Source: Clostridiaceae bacterium (GTDB taxonomy: Bacteria > Bacillota > Clostridia > Acetivibrionales > DUMB01). Taken from it: 54,248 nucleotides of DNA. The stretch spans positions 1 through 54,248 of the forward strand of contig DUMB01000077.1 of NCBI GenBank assembly GCA_012840085.1, in the 5' to 3' direction. Shown in pieces: positions 42,234 through 51,516 of this stretch (position 1 is its first letter; each line of letters begins with the position of its first letter). The notes under the pieces are model-generated. The model ran no database searches. It saw only the letters and a list, made by a program, of their open reading frames with translations, and had not been told where the DNA came from. The position numbers were made by a program, and so were the translations under genes.

Positions 42234-43286
42234 TTATAGAATAAAACTGTCAATAACAGGAGTATTTATCGGGTATTCCTGACCATAAAGAAAACTTCCG
42301 CATAAACAGTAGTTAAAACGACCACTTCTGTTGTCTTCAGATATTGTATAATAATACCTGCTGCAATTATTTATATCACTTAAAATCCTTTCAGCCAGCT
42401 CTGCTGTAGCAAATACCTTGTATGTTACTTTTGAAACATCTCTATAATTATATCTGTGTCGGATAATGAACTCCTTTTTGCTGAAACAATTATCGGAATC
42501 ACAGTTATCATGCCAGAATGCACATGATAACGGCAAAATGAAACCAATACGTGAATCAGTTTTTTCATTAAAGTATTCTCTGCATTCATTATTCATAATA
42601 ACTGATATATATTGGGGCGCTATTATACCTACTTTGTTTGTTATATCTTCAATCACCATAATTCCCTCATCAGCCAGATAATGTTCACCAATATTCAGCA
42701 ATGCCTTGAAAGTTCCACGGTTTTTGAAATCGTCCACAGCATATAGCTCATTTGCAAATTTGAATGAAAGTATTATATCAAAGCTGTCAAAGACTCCACT
42801 GTGTCTGGCCATGTCAAGAATGTTTTTTATGTCATCTTTATTGGTAAATCTATATTGGAAAGTATCAATTTTTACAATATTTTCATTCCTGTCTAAATAC
42901 TCATATATATTACATATAATTTTCATTTGATAATCAAGGGCTATACCGTTTCCATCAAAGGAATATATCTCAATTCTCTTTCTTTTGTATGTGCTGTTTA
43001 ATACCTGAAGCAGACCAACCAGATTGCCTCCTGTACCCGAGCCTATGTCAAGTATATTAATTACCTGCTTCTTTGAAAATTCCCTGTTGATGTGCTCATT
43101 TTCGAATAGGTTTAAAAAAATACTATATGACTCCACAAAGCTTCTTGGAAAATATGTTCCCAGATAATTGAGGTTATCTTCTTCGTCATTGCTTAAATTC
43201 TGGGCCACATGTTCCGGATTTATTTGATAAACCGCCCCTAAATCATCAAAAATATATCTTTCCAGCCTTGGGTTGATATTCAGCAT
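42234..43286 (-). CDS. Class I SAM-dependent methyltransferase-like protein
   Basis: About 350 residues. Motif I NILDIGSGTGGNLVGLL near residue 85, an acidic motif II (IEIYSFDGNGIALDYQ), and DIILSFKFANELY as the motif IV position. The second half has cysteines and a variable region (CDSDNCFSK) not seen in short methyltransferases, so the substrate could be large, such as rRNA or tRNA. I do not recognise the subfamily. ATG at 43284-43286 follows GGGGGC. Same direction as DUF1848. Confidence 0.75.
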   Translation of the reverse strand: MLNINPRLERYIFDDLGAVYQINPEHVAQNLSNDEEDNLNYLGTYFPRSFVESYSIFLNLFENEHINREFSKKQVINILDIGSGTGGNLVGLLQVLNSTYKRKRIEIYSFDGNGIALDYQMKIICNIYEYLDRNENIVKIDTFQYRFTNKDDIKNILDMARHSGVFDSFDIILSFKFANELYAVDDFKNRGTFKALLNIGEHYLADEGIMVIEDITNKVGIIAPQYISVIMNNECREYFNEKTDSRIGFILPLSCAFWHDNCDSDNCFSKKEFIIRHRYNYRDVSKVTYKVFATAELAERILSDINNCSRYYYTISEDNRSGRFNYCLCGSFLYGQEYPINTPVIDSFIL

Positions 43287-43373
43287 AATATGCCCCCTAT
43301 CCAAACATTACATAAAATAATATGATAATGTTCCAGGAAATATGAGGGGGAAAAACAGCGGTTCTACAAGACA

Positions 43374-43423
43374 AGACAAGGGACGGTTCTGTGTCAAGCA
43401 TGACACAGAACCGTCCCCTGTCT
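43374..43423. repeat. GGGGACGGTTC hairpin, copy 2
   Basis: AGACAAGGGACGGTTCTGTG (43374-43393) and the reverse half CAGAACCGTCCCCTGTCT form a 23-bp stem with one A-C mismatch and loop AGCA. Very close to copy 1 in sequence and size. Lies between purL and the methyltransferase gene. It may terminate leftward transcription of purL. Confidence 0.9.
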
Positions 43424-43454
43424 TTCTCTTTCTCCTACCCTGTATTTCTACATA

Positions 43455-46400
43455 TTATCCGAAATACTCTACTCCCGCTTCGAAAATCTTCTGATCCTTT
43501 TCACCTGGGATATTCTTGGCAACATTGCTGCCAATTCTCTCTGAATGACCCATTTTGCCTAAAATTCTTCCATCTGGACTTGTTATTCCTTCAATTGCAT
43601 CAACAGAGCCGTTTGGATTAAACCTTATGTCATATGTTGCATTTCCTTCCAAATCCACGTATTGTGTAGCTATCTGGCCATTCCGCGCCATAGCCTCTAT
43701 ATCTTCCCTGGAGGCAACAAAGCGTCCTTCCCCGTGTGATACAGCTATTGAATGTATATCTCCCGTCTTTACCTTCCAAAGCCACGGTGACAGAGTGGAC
43801 ACTACTTTTGTCCTTACCATGCAGGAAACATGCCGGCCTATGGTGTTAAATGTAAGTGTAGGACTGTCTTCTTTAAGATCTCTTATTTCACCATAGGGTA
43901 CAAGCCCAAGCTTGATAAGAGCCTGGAATCCGTTGCATATGCCAAGCATCAATCCGTCACGTTGCTTGAGCAGCCTCATAACAGCATCTTTAACGTAAGG
44001 ATTTCTAAAGGCTGTAGCAATAAATTTTCCTGAACCATCAGGCTCATCACCGCCGCTGAATCCCCCCGGAATCATTATTATCTGCGAATTGTCAATTTTC
44101 TTCACCATAAGTTCTATGGTCTGTTCTATATCTTTAGCAGTCAAATTCCTTACAATTAATGTATCAACAATTCCACCGGCTCTTTCAAAGGCTTTTGCAG
44201 TATCATATTCACAATTGGTGCCCGGGAAAACAGGCATGAATATCCTTGGTTTTGCTATTTTTACACTCGGCCTGTGTGTCTTTATCTGTCCGCCACTATA
44301 GCTGTGCTGAACCGGGCTGTGCTGTACTTCTTCCGTTTTTGTGGGGAATATTTCTTCCAGCGGCTGCTGCCACCTTTTTACCGCTTCATCAAGGTCAATT
44401 TTTGTGTTGCCAATGGTTATAGCCTGCTGTTCACATGTATTGCCCAGTATAATATATTCTACGTCTCCGAAAATACTTTCAAAGTCCTCATCGTTATCTA
44501 TTTCAATTATTATTGATCCATAGTCGGGTACAAAAAGTTTTGAAACATCCCTTGTGCCTGTAAATGTATCGCTGAATTCAAATCCTATTCCGTTTCCAAA
44601 GCACATCTTGCTAACAGCCTCAGCTATTCCTCCGGTCTTTACTGTTGACGCAGCCAGAATCTTTCCGGACTTCGCCAGACTATGCACAAGAGTAAAGTTT
44701 TTATGCAGCTTATCAAAATCCGGCAGCATATTATTGTCACGTTTGAGCGGTATTAATACAACTCTGCTGCCTGCTTTCTTGAATTCTGTTGATACTACAG
44801 TTTCAACATTTATCGTGTCAACTGCGAAAGCTACAAGAGTAGGTGGAACATTCATATTCTCAAATGTGCCGGACATGCTGTCCTTACCGCCTATTGCAGG
44901 AATACCTGTCATGATTTGGGTGTAATATGCTCCCAATAACGCACTGAAAGGTTTCCCCCATTTTACCGGGTTCTGCCCAAGCTTTTCGAAATACTCCTGG
45001 AGTGTAAGTCTGGCTTTAGCATAATCTCCGCCCATGGCAGCAATCTTTGCAAGGGCTTCCACTATTGCATATACAGCACCATGGAAAGGACTCCATTTTG
45101 CAATATCCGGATTATATCCGAAACTCATTATTGTGCCTGTTTTTGTATCACCATGCATTACAGGTATTTTAGCTGCCATTCCTTCTGCAGGGCTGAGTTG
45201 GTACTTGCCTCCGAAAGGCATTAACACAGTTCCTGCGCCTATTGTACTGTCAAACATTTCTACAAGGCCTTTCTGACTGCATACATTAAGCCTTTCAAGA
45301 TTTTTCAGCCATGCGTCCCTGACGTCAGGAAGTGATTCTCTCAATTCCTGAGGCACATCGTTGAAGAAGTCTTTGTTTTCATCAGGAGAAGCAACAACTA
45401 CATTTGCATATTGCACAGCACCGTTAGTGTCAAGGAAATCCCTGCTTATATCGACAATTACGTTGTTATTCCAGTACATTCTCAGTCTTCTGTTACCAGT
45501 AACCACAGCTATGGGAGTGGCCTCAAGATTTTCTTCACTTGCAGCCTGTATAAATTTATCAACGTTTTCTTTTGAAACAACTACCGCCATGCGTTCCTGA
45601 GATTCCGATATTGCAAGTTCCGTTCCATCAAGGCCTTCGTATTTTTTAGGTACTGCATCAAGATTGATGTCCAAACCTTCAGCCAGCTCTCCCACCGCAA
45701 CTGAAACACCGCCGGCACCAAAATCATTACATTTTTTAATCATCCTGCTCACAGAAGGATTTCTGAACAACCTCTGTATTTTCCTTTCAGTGGGGGGATT
45801 ACCCTTCTGAACTTCCGCTCCGCAAGTGAGCAGCGATTCCTCTGTATGCTCTTTTGATGAGCCGGTTGCTCCTCCGCAGCCATCTCTGCCTGTGCGTCCT
45901 CCAAGAAGTATAATAACATCACCCGCAACAGGTTTGCCCCTTACTACATTATTTTTATGTGCAGCACCAATAACCGCTCCTATCTCCATCCTCTTGGCAA
46001 CATATCCTTCGTCATAAATCTCTGCCACTTGTCCGGTTGCAAGTCCAATCTGATTACCATATGAACTGTAACCTGCCGCAGCTCCGGTAGTTATCTTTCT
46101 CTGAGGCAGCTTTCCAGGAAGTGTATCTTCTATTCTGGTTCTGGGGTCTCCGCTTCCGGTCACGCGCATTGCCTGGTATACATATGCCCTTCCTGAAAGA
46201 GGGTCCCTTATGGCGCCTCCCAGACATGTTGCCGCTCCACCAAAAGGCTCAATTTCCGTTGGATGGTTATGGGTCTCATTTTTAAACATAACCAGCCATT
46301 CTTCTTCTTTACCGTCAACATCCACATTGACAACTATACTGCATGCATTTATCTCATCTGAGACATCCAGATCTTCAAGTTTGCCTCTCTTTCGCAGTTC

Positions 46401-47252
46401 CTTCATTGCGATGGTGGCAATATCCATGAGACATATAGGCTTTTGTTTTTCACTGTAGACAAAATTCCTGGATTGAAGGTACTTGTTGTAAGTCTCCTCA
46501 ATCACATCACTGTAACGTCCCTTCTCTATCTGCACGTCTTTTATATTTGTAAGGAAGGTGGTGTGTCTGCAGTGATCAGACCAATAAGTATCTATAAGGC
46601 GTATTTCGGTTATTGTAGGATTTCTTTTCTCTTCTTCACTGAAGTACTGGCGGCAAAACTTCAGATCCTCCAGCGACATGGCAAGCCCCAAGTCGCGAAG
46701 AAGTGATTTAAGCTCTTCTTCAGACATGTCAACAAAGCCATCGATAATTTTGACATTTTGAGGCATGTCCACCTTTGTCTTAAGCGTTTCAGGCTTTTCC
46801 ATTGAAGCCTCACGGCATTCCACAGGGTTTATACAATATTTTTTTATTTTCTCATATTCTGCATCGGATATATCACCTTTCAGGACTATAAGCTTCGCTG
46901 CTGAAATCTCAGGCCTTTCACCCTGGGTAAGTATCTGAACGCACTGTGACGCAGAATCCGCTCTCTGGTCATATTGTCCCGGCAGGTATTCTATAGCAAA
47001 TACTCTGTCATTTTTATCCAGATCTATATATTCATCATACACCACATCTACAGGCGGTTCTGAAAAAATCGTTCTTTTTGACTTCTCGTATTCTTCATCA
47101 GAAATTCCTTCTATGTCATATCTTTGTATTATTCTCACTGCTTTTAAGTTTTCAATGCCGAGGTTGTACTTAAGGTCATGAAATAAACCTGCAGCTTCGA
47201 CATCAAATCCCTTTTTCTTTTCGACGTATATTCTTCTAACCTTGTTGCCCAT
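43455..47252 (-). CDS. purL: Phosphoribosylformylglycinamidine synthase (single chain)
   Basis: 1265 residues, a full-length FGAM synthase with a glutaminase domain. Order: N-terminal PurS-like region; ATP/FGAR domains with ETHNHPTEIEPFGGAATCLGG and GDVIILLGGRTGRDGCGGA; second half with GGKDSMSG. The class I glutamine amidotransferase has MPVFPGTNCEYD at its start, GGFSGGDEPDGSG, and the nucleophile in LGICNGFQAL. Makes FGAM in purine synthesis. GGAGGG precedes the ATG. It is divergent from a LysR gene. Confidence 0.97.
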   Translation of the reverse strand: MGNKVRRIYVEKKKGFDVEAAGLFHDLKYNLGIENLKAVRIIQRYDIEGISDEEYEKSKRTIFSEPPVDVVYDEYIDLDKNDRVFAIEYLPGQYDQRADSASQCVQILTQGERPEISAAKLIVLKGDISDAEYEKIKKYCINPVECREASMEKPETLKTKVDMPQNVKIIDGFVDMSEEELKSLLRDLGLAMSLEDLKFCRQYFSEEEKRNPTITEIRLIDTYWSDHCRHTTFLTNIKDVQIEKGRYSDVIEETYNKYLQSRNFVYSEKQKPICLMDIATIAMKELRKRGKLEDLDVSDEINACSIVVNVDVDGKEEEWLVMFKNETHNHPTEIEPFGGAATCLGGAIRDPLSGRAYVYQAMRVTGSGDPRTRIEDTLPGKLPQRKITTGAAAGYSSYGNQIGLATGQVAEIYDEGYVAKRMEIGAVIGAAHKNNVVRGKPVAGDVIILLGGRTGRDGCGGATGSSKEHTEESLLTCGAEVQKGNPPTERKIQRLFRNPSVSRMIKKCNDFGAGGVSVAVGELAEGLDINLDAVPKKYEGLDGTELAISESQERMAVVVSKENVDKFIQAASEENLEATPIAVVTGNRRLRMYWNNNVIVDISRDFLDTNGAVQYANVVVASPDENKDFFNDVPQELRESLPDVRDAWLKNLERLNVCSQKGLVEMFDSTIGAGTVLMPFGGKYQLSPAEGMAAKIPVMHGDTKTGTIMSFGYNPDIAKWSPFHGAVYAIVEALAKIAAMGGDYAKARLTLQEYFEKLGQNPVKWGKPFSALLGAYYTQIMTGIPAIGGKDSMSGTFENMNVPPTLVAFAVDTINVETVVSTEFKKAGSRVVLIPLKRDNNMLPDFDKLHKNFTLVHSLAKSGKILAASTVKTGGIAEAVSKMCFGNGIGFEFSDTFTGTRDVSKLFVPDYGSIIIEIDNDEDFESIFGDVEYIILGNTCEQQAITIGNTKIDLDEAVKRWQQPLEEIFPTKTEEVQHSPVQHSYSGGQIKTHRPSVKIAKPRIFMPVFPGTNCEYDTAKAFERAGGIVDTLIVRNLTAKDIEQTIELMVKKIDNSQIIMIPGGFSGGDEPDGSGKFIATAFRNPYVKDAVMRLLKQRDGLMLGICNGFQALIKLGLVPYGEIRDLKEDSPTLTFNTIGRHVSCMVRTKVVSTLSPWLWKVKTGDIHSIAVSHGEGRFVASREDIEAMARNGQIATQYVDLEGNATYDIRFNPNGSVDAIEGITSPDGRILGKMGHSERIGSNVAKNIPGEKDQKIFEAGVEYFG

Positions 47253-47293
47253 TTTTCCGCCCTCCTGATTCCCACTTTGCTTTTTTATAATCT

Positions 47294-47400
47294 AACTTGT
47301 TGTGCTTGTTTTTTAATAGAAGGAGTTTCGAGCTTAAGAGCTGATAAAACCAGCTCCAAGGATCTCCACAATGCCATTTCATTGCCTGGCGCAACAAGTT
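47294..47400. repeat. Dispersed repeat family A, copy 6 (full length, 107 bp)
   Basis: AACTTGTTGTGCTTG on the left and CTGGCGCAACAAGTT on the right are inverted repeats with few differences. The interior holds an internal hairpin GAGCTGATAAAACCAGCTC. Same length as copy 1. It lies between the divergent purL and LysR genes, so it may separate their promoters. Confidence 0.8.
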
Positions 47401-47503
47401 AAGCTATTTGATACTATCAAATGATTTATTAACACATTTATTATACTATGATATAATATATTAGTAAAATTAATGTTATTAATAATAAATATAAGGGGTA
47501 CTT

Positions 47504-48391
47504 ATGGATATAAATTTTGAACTTTACAGAATATTTTATTTTGCAGGAAAATACAAAAACTTTTCGGAGGCCGGTAAAAAGTTATTTATATCCCAATCTG
47601 CAGTCAGCCAGGCGATAAGAAACCTTGAAGATAAGACTGGAACAAGACTGTTCTACAGAAAATCCCGGAATGTGAGTCTCACACCTGAGGGCGAACTTCT
47701 TTTCAAGCACATAGAAAAAGCATATAACCTTATAAAATCCGGCGAATCTAAACTTATGGAAATACAGAACCTAAAATCCGGAGAAATAAGGATCGGTGCC
47801 GGTGACACTATCTGCAGGTATTTTCTTATTCCTTATCTGCGTGAATTCATGAACAAGTATCCGGGAGTAAAGGTTCAGGTAATAAACAGGACATCTTCAC
47901 AGATTATTGACTTGCTTAAAAACGGTGTAATAGAAGTGGGAATTCCCACTTTGCCTATTGTTGACAATAATATTAATGTTATAGATTTCATAGAAGTGGA
48001 AGACGTTTTTGCAGCTTCAGATAAATTCTCTCAACTCAGAGGAAGAAAAGTTGGTCTGTCTGAATTGATGGAATACCCACTCCTTTTACTTCAGAGAGAA
48101 AGTGCGACCAGGCGCAATTTAGACTATTTCCTTCTTGAGAGGGGACTTTCAGTAAAACCTGAATTAGAGTTTGAAAGCATTGAACTGTTGGTGGAATTTG
48201 CCCGAATAGGTGCAGGCATTGCTCACGTGCTGAAGGAAAGTGCGTTAACGGCATTTAAAAAAGGTGAACTCTTCGAAGTTAAGTTGCTGGATAAACTTCC
48301 AAAGCGCAAACTTGGCATAGCTTCAGTGAAAAATGTTCCTCTTTCCCGTGCAGCAGAGGCATTTGTAAATCTGCTGTATAAAAAAACATAA
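47504..48391 (+). CDS. LysR-family transcriptional regulator
   Basis: 295 residues. An N-terminal winged HTH: FAGKYKNFSEAGKKLFISQSAVSQAIRNLEDKTGTRLFYR. This is followed by a periplasmic-binding-like effector domain (about 90-290) beginning SGEIRIGAG. Typical length. AAGGGG precedes the ATG. It is divergent from purL, and LysR proteins often control the neighbouring gene, but a link to purine synthesis is only a guess. Confidence 0.92.
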   Translation: MDINFELYRIFYFAGKYKNFSEAGKKLFISQSAVSQAIRNLEDKTGTRLFYRKSRNVSLTPEGELLFKHIEKAYNLIKSGESKLMEIQNLKSGEIRIGAGDTICRYFLIPYLREFMNKYPGVKVQVINRTSSQIIDLLKNGVIEVGIPTLPIVDNNINVIDFIEVEDVFAASDKFSQLRGRKVGLSELMEYPLLLLQRESATRRNLDYFLLERGLSVKPELEFESIELLVEFARIGAGIAHVLKESALTAFKKGELFEVKLLDKLPKRKLGIASVKNVPLSRAAEAFVNLLYKKT

Positions 48392-48501
48392 AACATTAAT
48401 TTTTTTTACGCTATATTATCCAATTTCATTGTATATATTAAGGATACTTTATTTTACAATTTAGCTGTGCTATTATAATTCATAATATTTGTTCAAAATC
48501 G

Positions 48502-48669
48502 ATTAATTGCCATTGTCCTCCTAATATTAGTTCTTCTGTTGCGGTCCCGCGGGATTCATTCCCGAAAGCCGCAGCATGAAGGAATATAAAGCGAAGGCTG
48601 AATATTATTTGCAAATGCATGTTTCCACAGCAAGCATACGCCAGGTTAAGCCCAGACATGGCAGTTAAT
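48502..48669. repeat. Dispersed repeat family B, copy 2, with structured hairpin
   Basis: Inverted ends ATTAATTGCCA (48502-48512) and TGGCAGTTAAT (48659-48669). TGTTGCGG (48537-48544) pairs with CCGCAGCA (48569-48576) around a loop with TTCATTCCCGAAAG, the same loop text as copy 1, with two compensatory pair changes in the stem. A module AATATTATTTGCAAA/CACAGCAAGCA at 48597-48644 matches copy 1. Ends 16 bases before the XRE-cupin ATG. Confidence 0.7.
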
Positions 48670-48685
48670 ATGAAAGGATGATAAT

Positions 48686-49240
48686 ATGTCGGAGCAAATA
48701 AGACAAATAGCGCAAAGGATAAAAGAATTGAGAGAAATTTCAGGATTATCTATCGATGCCCTTGCAAAAGAGTTTAATATTACTCCTGAAGAATATGCAG
48801 AGTATGAAAGCGGAAATGTAGATATTCCTGTAAGCTTTTTATATCAGGTTGCAAGCAAGTTTAATGTGGAGCTTTCTGTCATATTGACAGGTGAAGACCC
48901 AACTCTCCAGACTTATGCTCTTGTCAGGAAGGGTAAAGGTGTAGGAGTTGACAGAAGAAAGGACTACAAATATGAAAACCTTGCTTTCAACTTTAAACAC
49001 AAAAAGGCGGAGCCTTTCCTGGTAACTGTTGAGCCAAAGCCGGAAAATGAACCGGTAAATTACAATTCGCATCCCGGCCAGGAATTTAATTATGTCCTTG
49101 AAGGTTCCATTAAACTTTATATTAACGGATACGAATTGATTCTAAACGAGGGTGACTCCCTGTTTTTTGACTCAGGCTATCCTCACGGTATGAGAGCATT
49201 GAACAACAAGACTGCTAAATTTCTTGCTATAATACTTTAA
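48686..49240 (+). CDS. XRE-family regulator with cupin domain
   Basis: 184 residues. HTH_3 in residues 8-62 (LREISGLSIDALAKEFNITPEEYAEYESG). A cupin_2 beta-barrel follows at about 110-180, with HPGQEFNYVLEGSIKLYINGYELILNEGDSLFFDSGYPHGM, including the usual histidine and glutamate metal/ligand positions. Such proteins sense a small molecule. AAAGGATG precedes the ATG. The acyl-CoA synthetase gene follows in the same direction, a common pairing in clostridia, and is its likely target. Confidence 0.92.
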   Translation: MSEQIRQIAQRIKELREISGLSIDALAKEFNITPEEYAEYESGNVDIPVSFLYQVASKFNVELSVILTGEDPTLQTYALVRKGKGVGVDRRKDYKYENLAFNFKHKKAEPFLVTVEPKPENEPVNYNSHPGQEFNYVLEGSIKLYINGYELILNEGDSLFFDSGYPHGMRALNNKTAKFLAIIL

Positions 49241-49319
49241 CCTGGATTAAAACATTGACTTAGATTAAAACACTGACGTGAAATAAATAATTAACTGAAA
49301 TAAATCAAATCATTAACCC

Positions 49320-49375
49320 AACTTATTTTGCACGCATTTCTATAGCAGAAATGTCGTGTTAAGAGTTTATGTGCT
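49320..49375. repeat. Dispersed repeat family A, copy 7 (degenerate, left part)
   Basis: AACTTATTTTGCACGCATTTCTATAGCAGAAATG resembles the left part of copies 2 and 4 (TTTCGATAGCAAAAG), but no convincing right end follows. It lies upstream of the acyl-CoA synthetase gene. Confidence 0.45.
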
Positions 49376-49433
49376 CGTTTTTTAACTTATACTATTGAAA
49401 ATGATACTTTTAGGTAGAGAGAGGTAGAATTCT

Positions 49434-51104
49434 ATGAACATGCTGGATAAGTTTCTTCCCCGTGTTGAATTCGATTCATATGAGGACTTTGTAGAAAACT
49501 TTAAAATCAACATTCCTGAAAATTTTAACTTTGCATATGATATTGTCGATGAAATGGCAAAGATGGCACCTGACCAGACTGCCATGGTATGGTGTAATGA
49601 AAAAGGAGACGAAAGAACTTTTACTTTCTCAGAGATAAGATATTACACCGATAAGGCTGCAAACTTTTTCAAAAGTGTGGGCATTAAAAAAGGCGACCCT
49701 GTAATGCTCATACTGAAAAGGCGATATGAATTCTGGTTCTGCCTGCTTGCCCTACATAAGATTGGAGCAATCTGCATACCCGCAACTCATCTTCTTACAG
49801 CCAAAGACATTATCTATAGAAATAACGCTGCAGATATTAAAATGATTGTGAGTGTAGCAGAAGATGAGGTTATAAAGCACATTGAAGACGCCCTTCCCGA
49901 ATCACCGACCATCCAGTGCAAAGCACTTGTTGGAGGCTCGCGTGACGGCTGGTATGACTTTAACAAGGAACTGGAAAAGGCATCAGATAATTTTGTCCGT
50001 CCGGTTGGAGCTGAAGCTACCACAAACAATGATATTTCACTCCTTTACTTTACATCCGGTACAACCGGAATGCCAAAGATGGTTCAGCATAATTTCGTAT
50101 ATCCTCTTGGCCACATTGTTACAGCCAAATACTGGCAAAATGTAATAGATGGCGGACTTCACCTCACAGTGGCTGATACCGGTTGGGCAAAAGCTGTCTG
50201 GGGAAAAATTTATGGACAGTGGATAGCAGGAAGTGCTGTATTTGTATACGACTATGACAAGTTTGTTCCAAAAGAACTTCTTGATGTAATAGTCAAGCAC
50301 AAGGTTACAACATTCTGTGCACCTCCGACTATTTACAGGTTCTTTATCAAGGAAGACCTTACAAAATTTGATTTGTCGCACCTGAAACACTGCTCTATTG
50401 CAGGTGAGCCACTGAATCCTGAGGTTTACAACCAATTCCTCAAAGCAACAGGTCTGAAGCTGTATGAAGCATTTGGCCAGACAGAGCTGACCGTTACAAT
50501 TGGAACATTCCACTGGATGGAACCCAGGCCTGGTTCAATGGGCAAACCTTCCCCAGGCTATGATATTGATATAGTAAATGAAAACGGCGAATCCTGTGAA
50601 GTTGGTGAAAAGGGCCAAATAGTAGTAAGGACCGACAAGAGAAAACCTGTCGGAATGTTTGAAGGCTATTACAGAAGAGAAGACGTCACAAAGAATGTAT
50701 GGCATGACGGTATGTACCATACCGGAGACATGGCATGGAAAGATGAAGACGGGTATTTTTGGTTTGTCGGAAGAGCCGATGACGTTATAAAGAGTTCAGG
50801 TTACAAAATCGGACCCTTTGAAGTGGAAAGCGCTCTTATCGAGCATCCAGCCGTATTGGAATGTGCTATAACAGGAGTACCCGACCCGGTAAGGGGACAG
50901 GTTGTAAAAGCTACAGTTGTATTGACAAAGAATTATAAACCAAGTGAAGAGCTGGTTAAAGAGCTTCAAAATCATGTTAAAAAAGTTACAGCACCATACA
51001 AATATCCGAGGATTATTGAATTTGTGGATGAGCTTCCCAAAACAATCAGCGGAAAAATCAGAAGGGTGCAAATCAGAGAACAGGATAAAAACACGGGCAA
51101 ATAA
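49434..51104 (+). CDS. AMP-binding acyl-CoA synthetase (medium-chain type)
   Basis: 556 residues of the adenylate-forming family. The ATP loop is [16 protein letters not shown] near 203-218. YEAFGQTE near 343-350 follows, then [37 protein letters not shown] and the catalytic lysine in [10 protein letters not shown] near 540. The overall layout resembles ACSM/acyl-CoA synthetases rather than acetyl-CoA synthetase. Activates a carboxylic acid with ATP and CoA. Follows the XRE-cupin regulator; AGAGAGGT precedes the ATG. Confidence 0.93.
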   Translation: MNMLDKFLPRVEFDSYEDFVENFKINIPENFNFAYDIVDEMAKMAPDQTAMVWCNEKGDERTFTFSEIRYYTDKAANFFKSVGIKKGDPVMLILKRRYEFWFCLLALHKIGAICIPATHLLTAKDIIYRNNAADIKMIVSVAEDEVIKHIEDALPESPTIQCKALVGGSRDGWYDFNKELEKASDNFVRPVGAEATTNNDISLLYFTSGTTGMPKMVQHNFVYPLGHIVTAKYWQNVIDGGLHLTVADTGWAKAVWGKIYGQWIAGSAVFVYDYDKFVPKELLDVIVKHKVTTFCAPPTIYRFFIKEDLTKFDLSHLKHCSIAGEPLNPEVYNQFLKATGLKLYEAFGQTELTVTIGTFHWMEPRPGSMGKPSPGYDIDIVNENGESCEVGEKGQIVVRTDKRKPVGMFEGYYRREDVTKNVWHDGMYHTGDMAWKDEDGYFWFVGRADDVIKSSGYKIGPFEVESALIEHPAVLECAITGVPDPVRGQVVKATVVLTKNYKPSEELVKELQNHVKKVTAPYKYPRIIEFVDELPKTISGKIRRVQIREQDKNTGK

Positions 51105-51336
51105 GATTAAATTTATACAATAAATCAATGGAATAGATTGATACAAAAATAAACTAATACAATTAAGTAATGCAATAGATTAATGCAATAGATTAATGCA
51201 ATAAGCTAATACAATATCAATACTGTAAGTTAATAAAGTAAATCCAAGGTTTAACGCAATTAAATACAAGGTTAAATTCATAATTTAATAAGATAAAAAA
51301 TTTAATACAAAAATCGATACAAGAGTAATAAATATA
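51105..51336. other. AT-rich intergenic region with short tandem repeats
   Basis: Downstream of the acyl-CoA synthetase stop. It is about 80% A+T by eye and full of TAATACAA/GATTAATGCAA variants, including a regular 13-bp array (listed). No ORF or RNA gene is convincing; it is followed by a terminator at 51337. Confidence 0.6.
51159..51223. repeat. 13-bp tandem repeat, five degenerate units
   Basis: Units at 51159 (ACAATTAAGTAAT), 51172 and 51185 (both GCAATAGATTAAT), 51198 (GCAATAAGCTAAT) and 51211 (ACAATATCAATAC). The two middle units are identical. Related text extends on both sides, so the array is decaying. Confidence 0.75.
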
Positions 51337-51367
51337 AGAGTGATGCTGCATGCACCACTCTTTTTTT
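51337..51367 (+). terminator. Rho-independent terminator of acyl-CoA synthetase
   Basis: AGAGTG (51337-51342) pairs with CACTCT (51356-51361), with a palindromic TGCATGCA-containing loop region, followed by a run of seven T (51361-51367). Confidence 0.8.
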
Positions 51368-51516
51368 CCGTTAACTGAGCTGAAATTAATTAATTGTGCT
51401 GACATTATTTAGCCGAGCTGACACTATTAAGTAAGCCGATACTACTTTAACCATACTTTATTTCTCTTTAGCTTTGTCTTGTTTCTCTAAGTTTGCCTTG
51501 TTTTCGCAGAATACGT

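Noticed and set aside
48502..48669. Known riboswitch upstream of the XRE-cupin gene
   Set aside because: The text did not match any riboswitch consensus I know (GEMM, TPP, purine, cobalamin, T-box) and the other copy is not upstream of a gene in the same direction.
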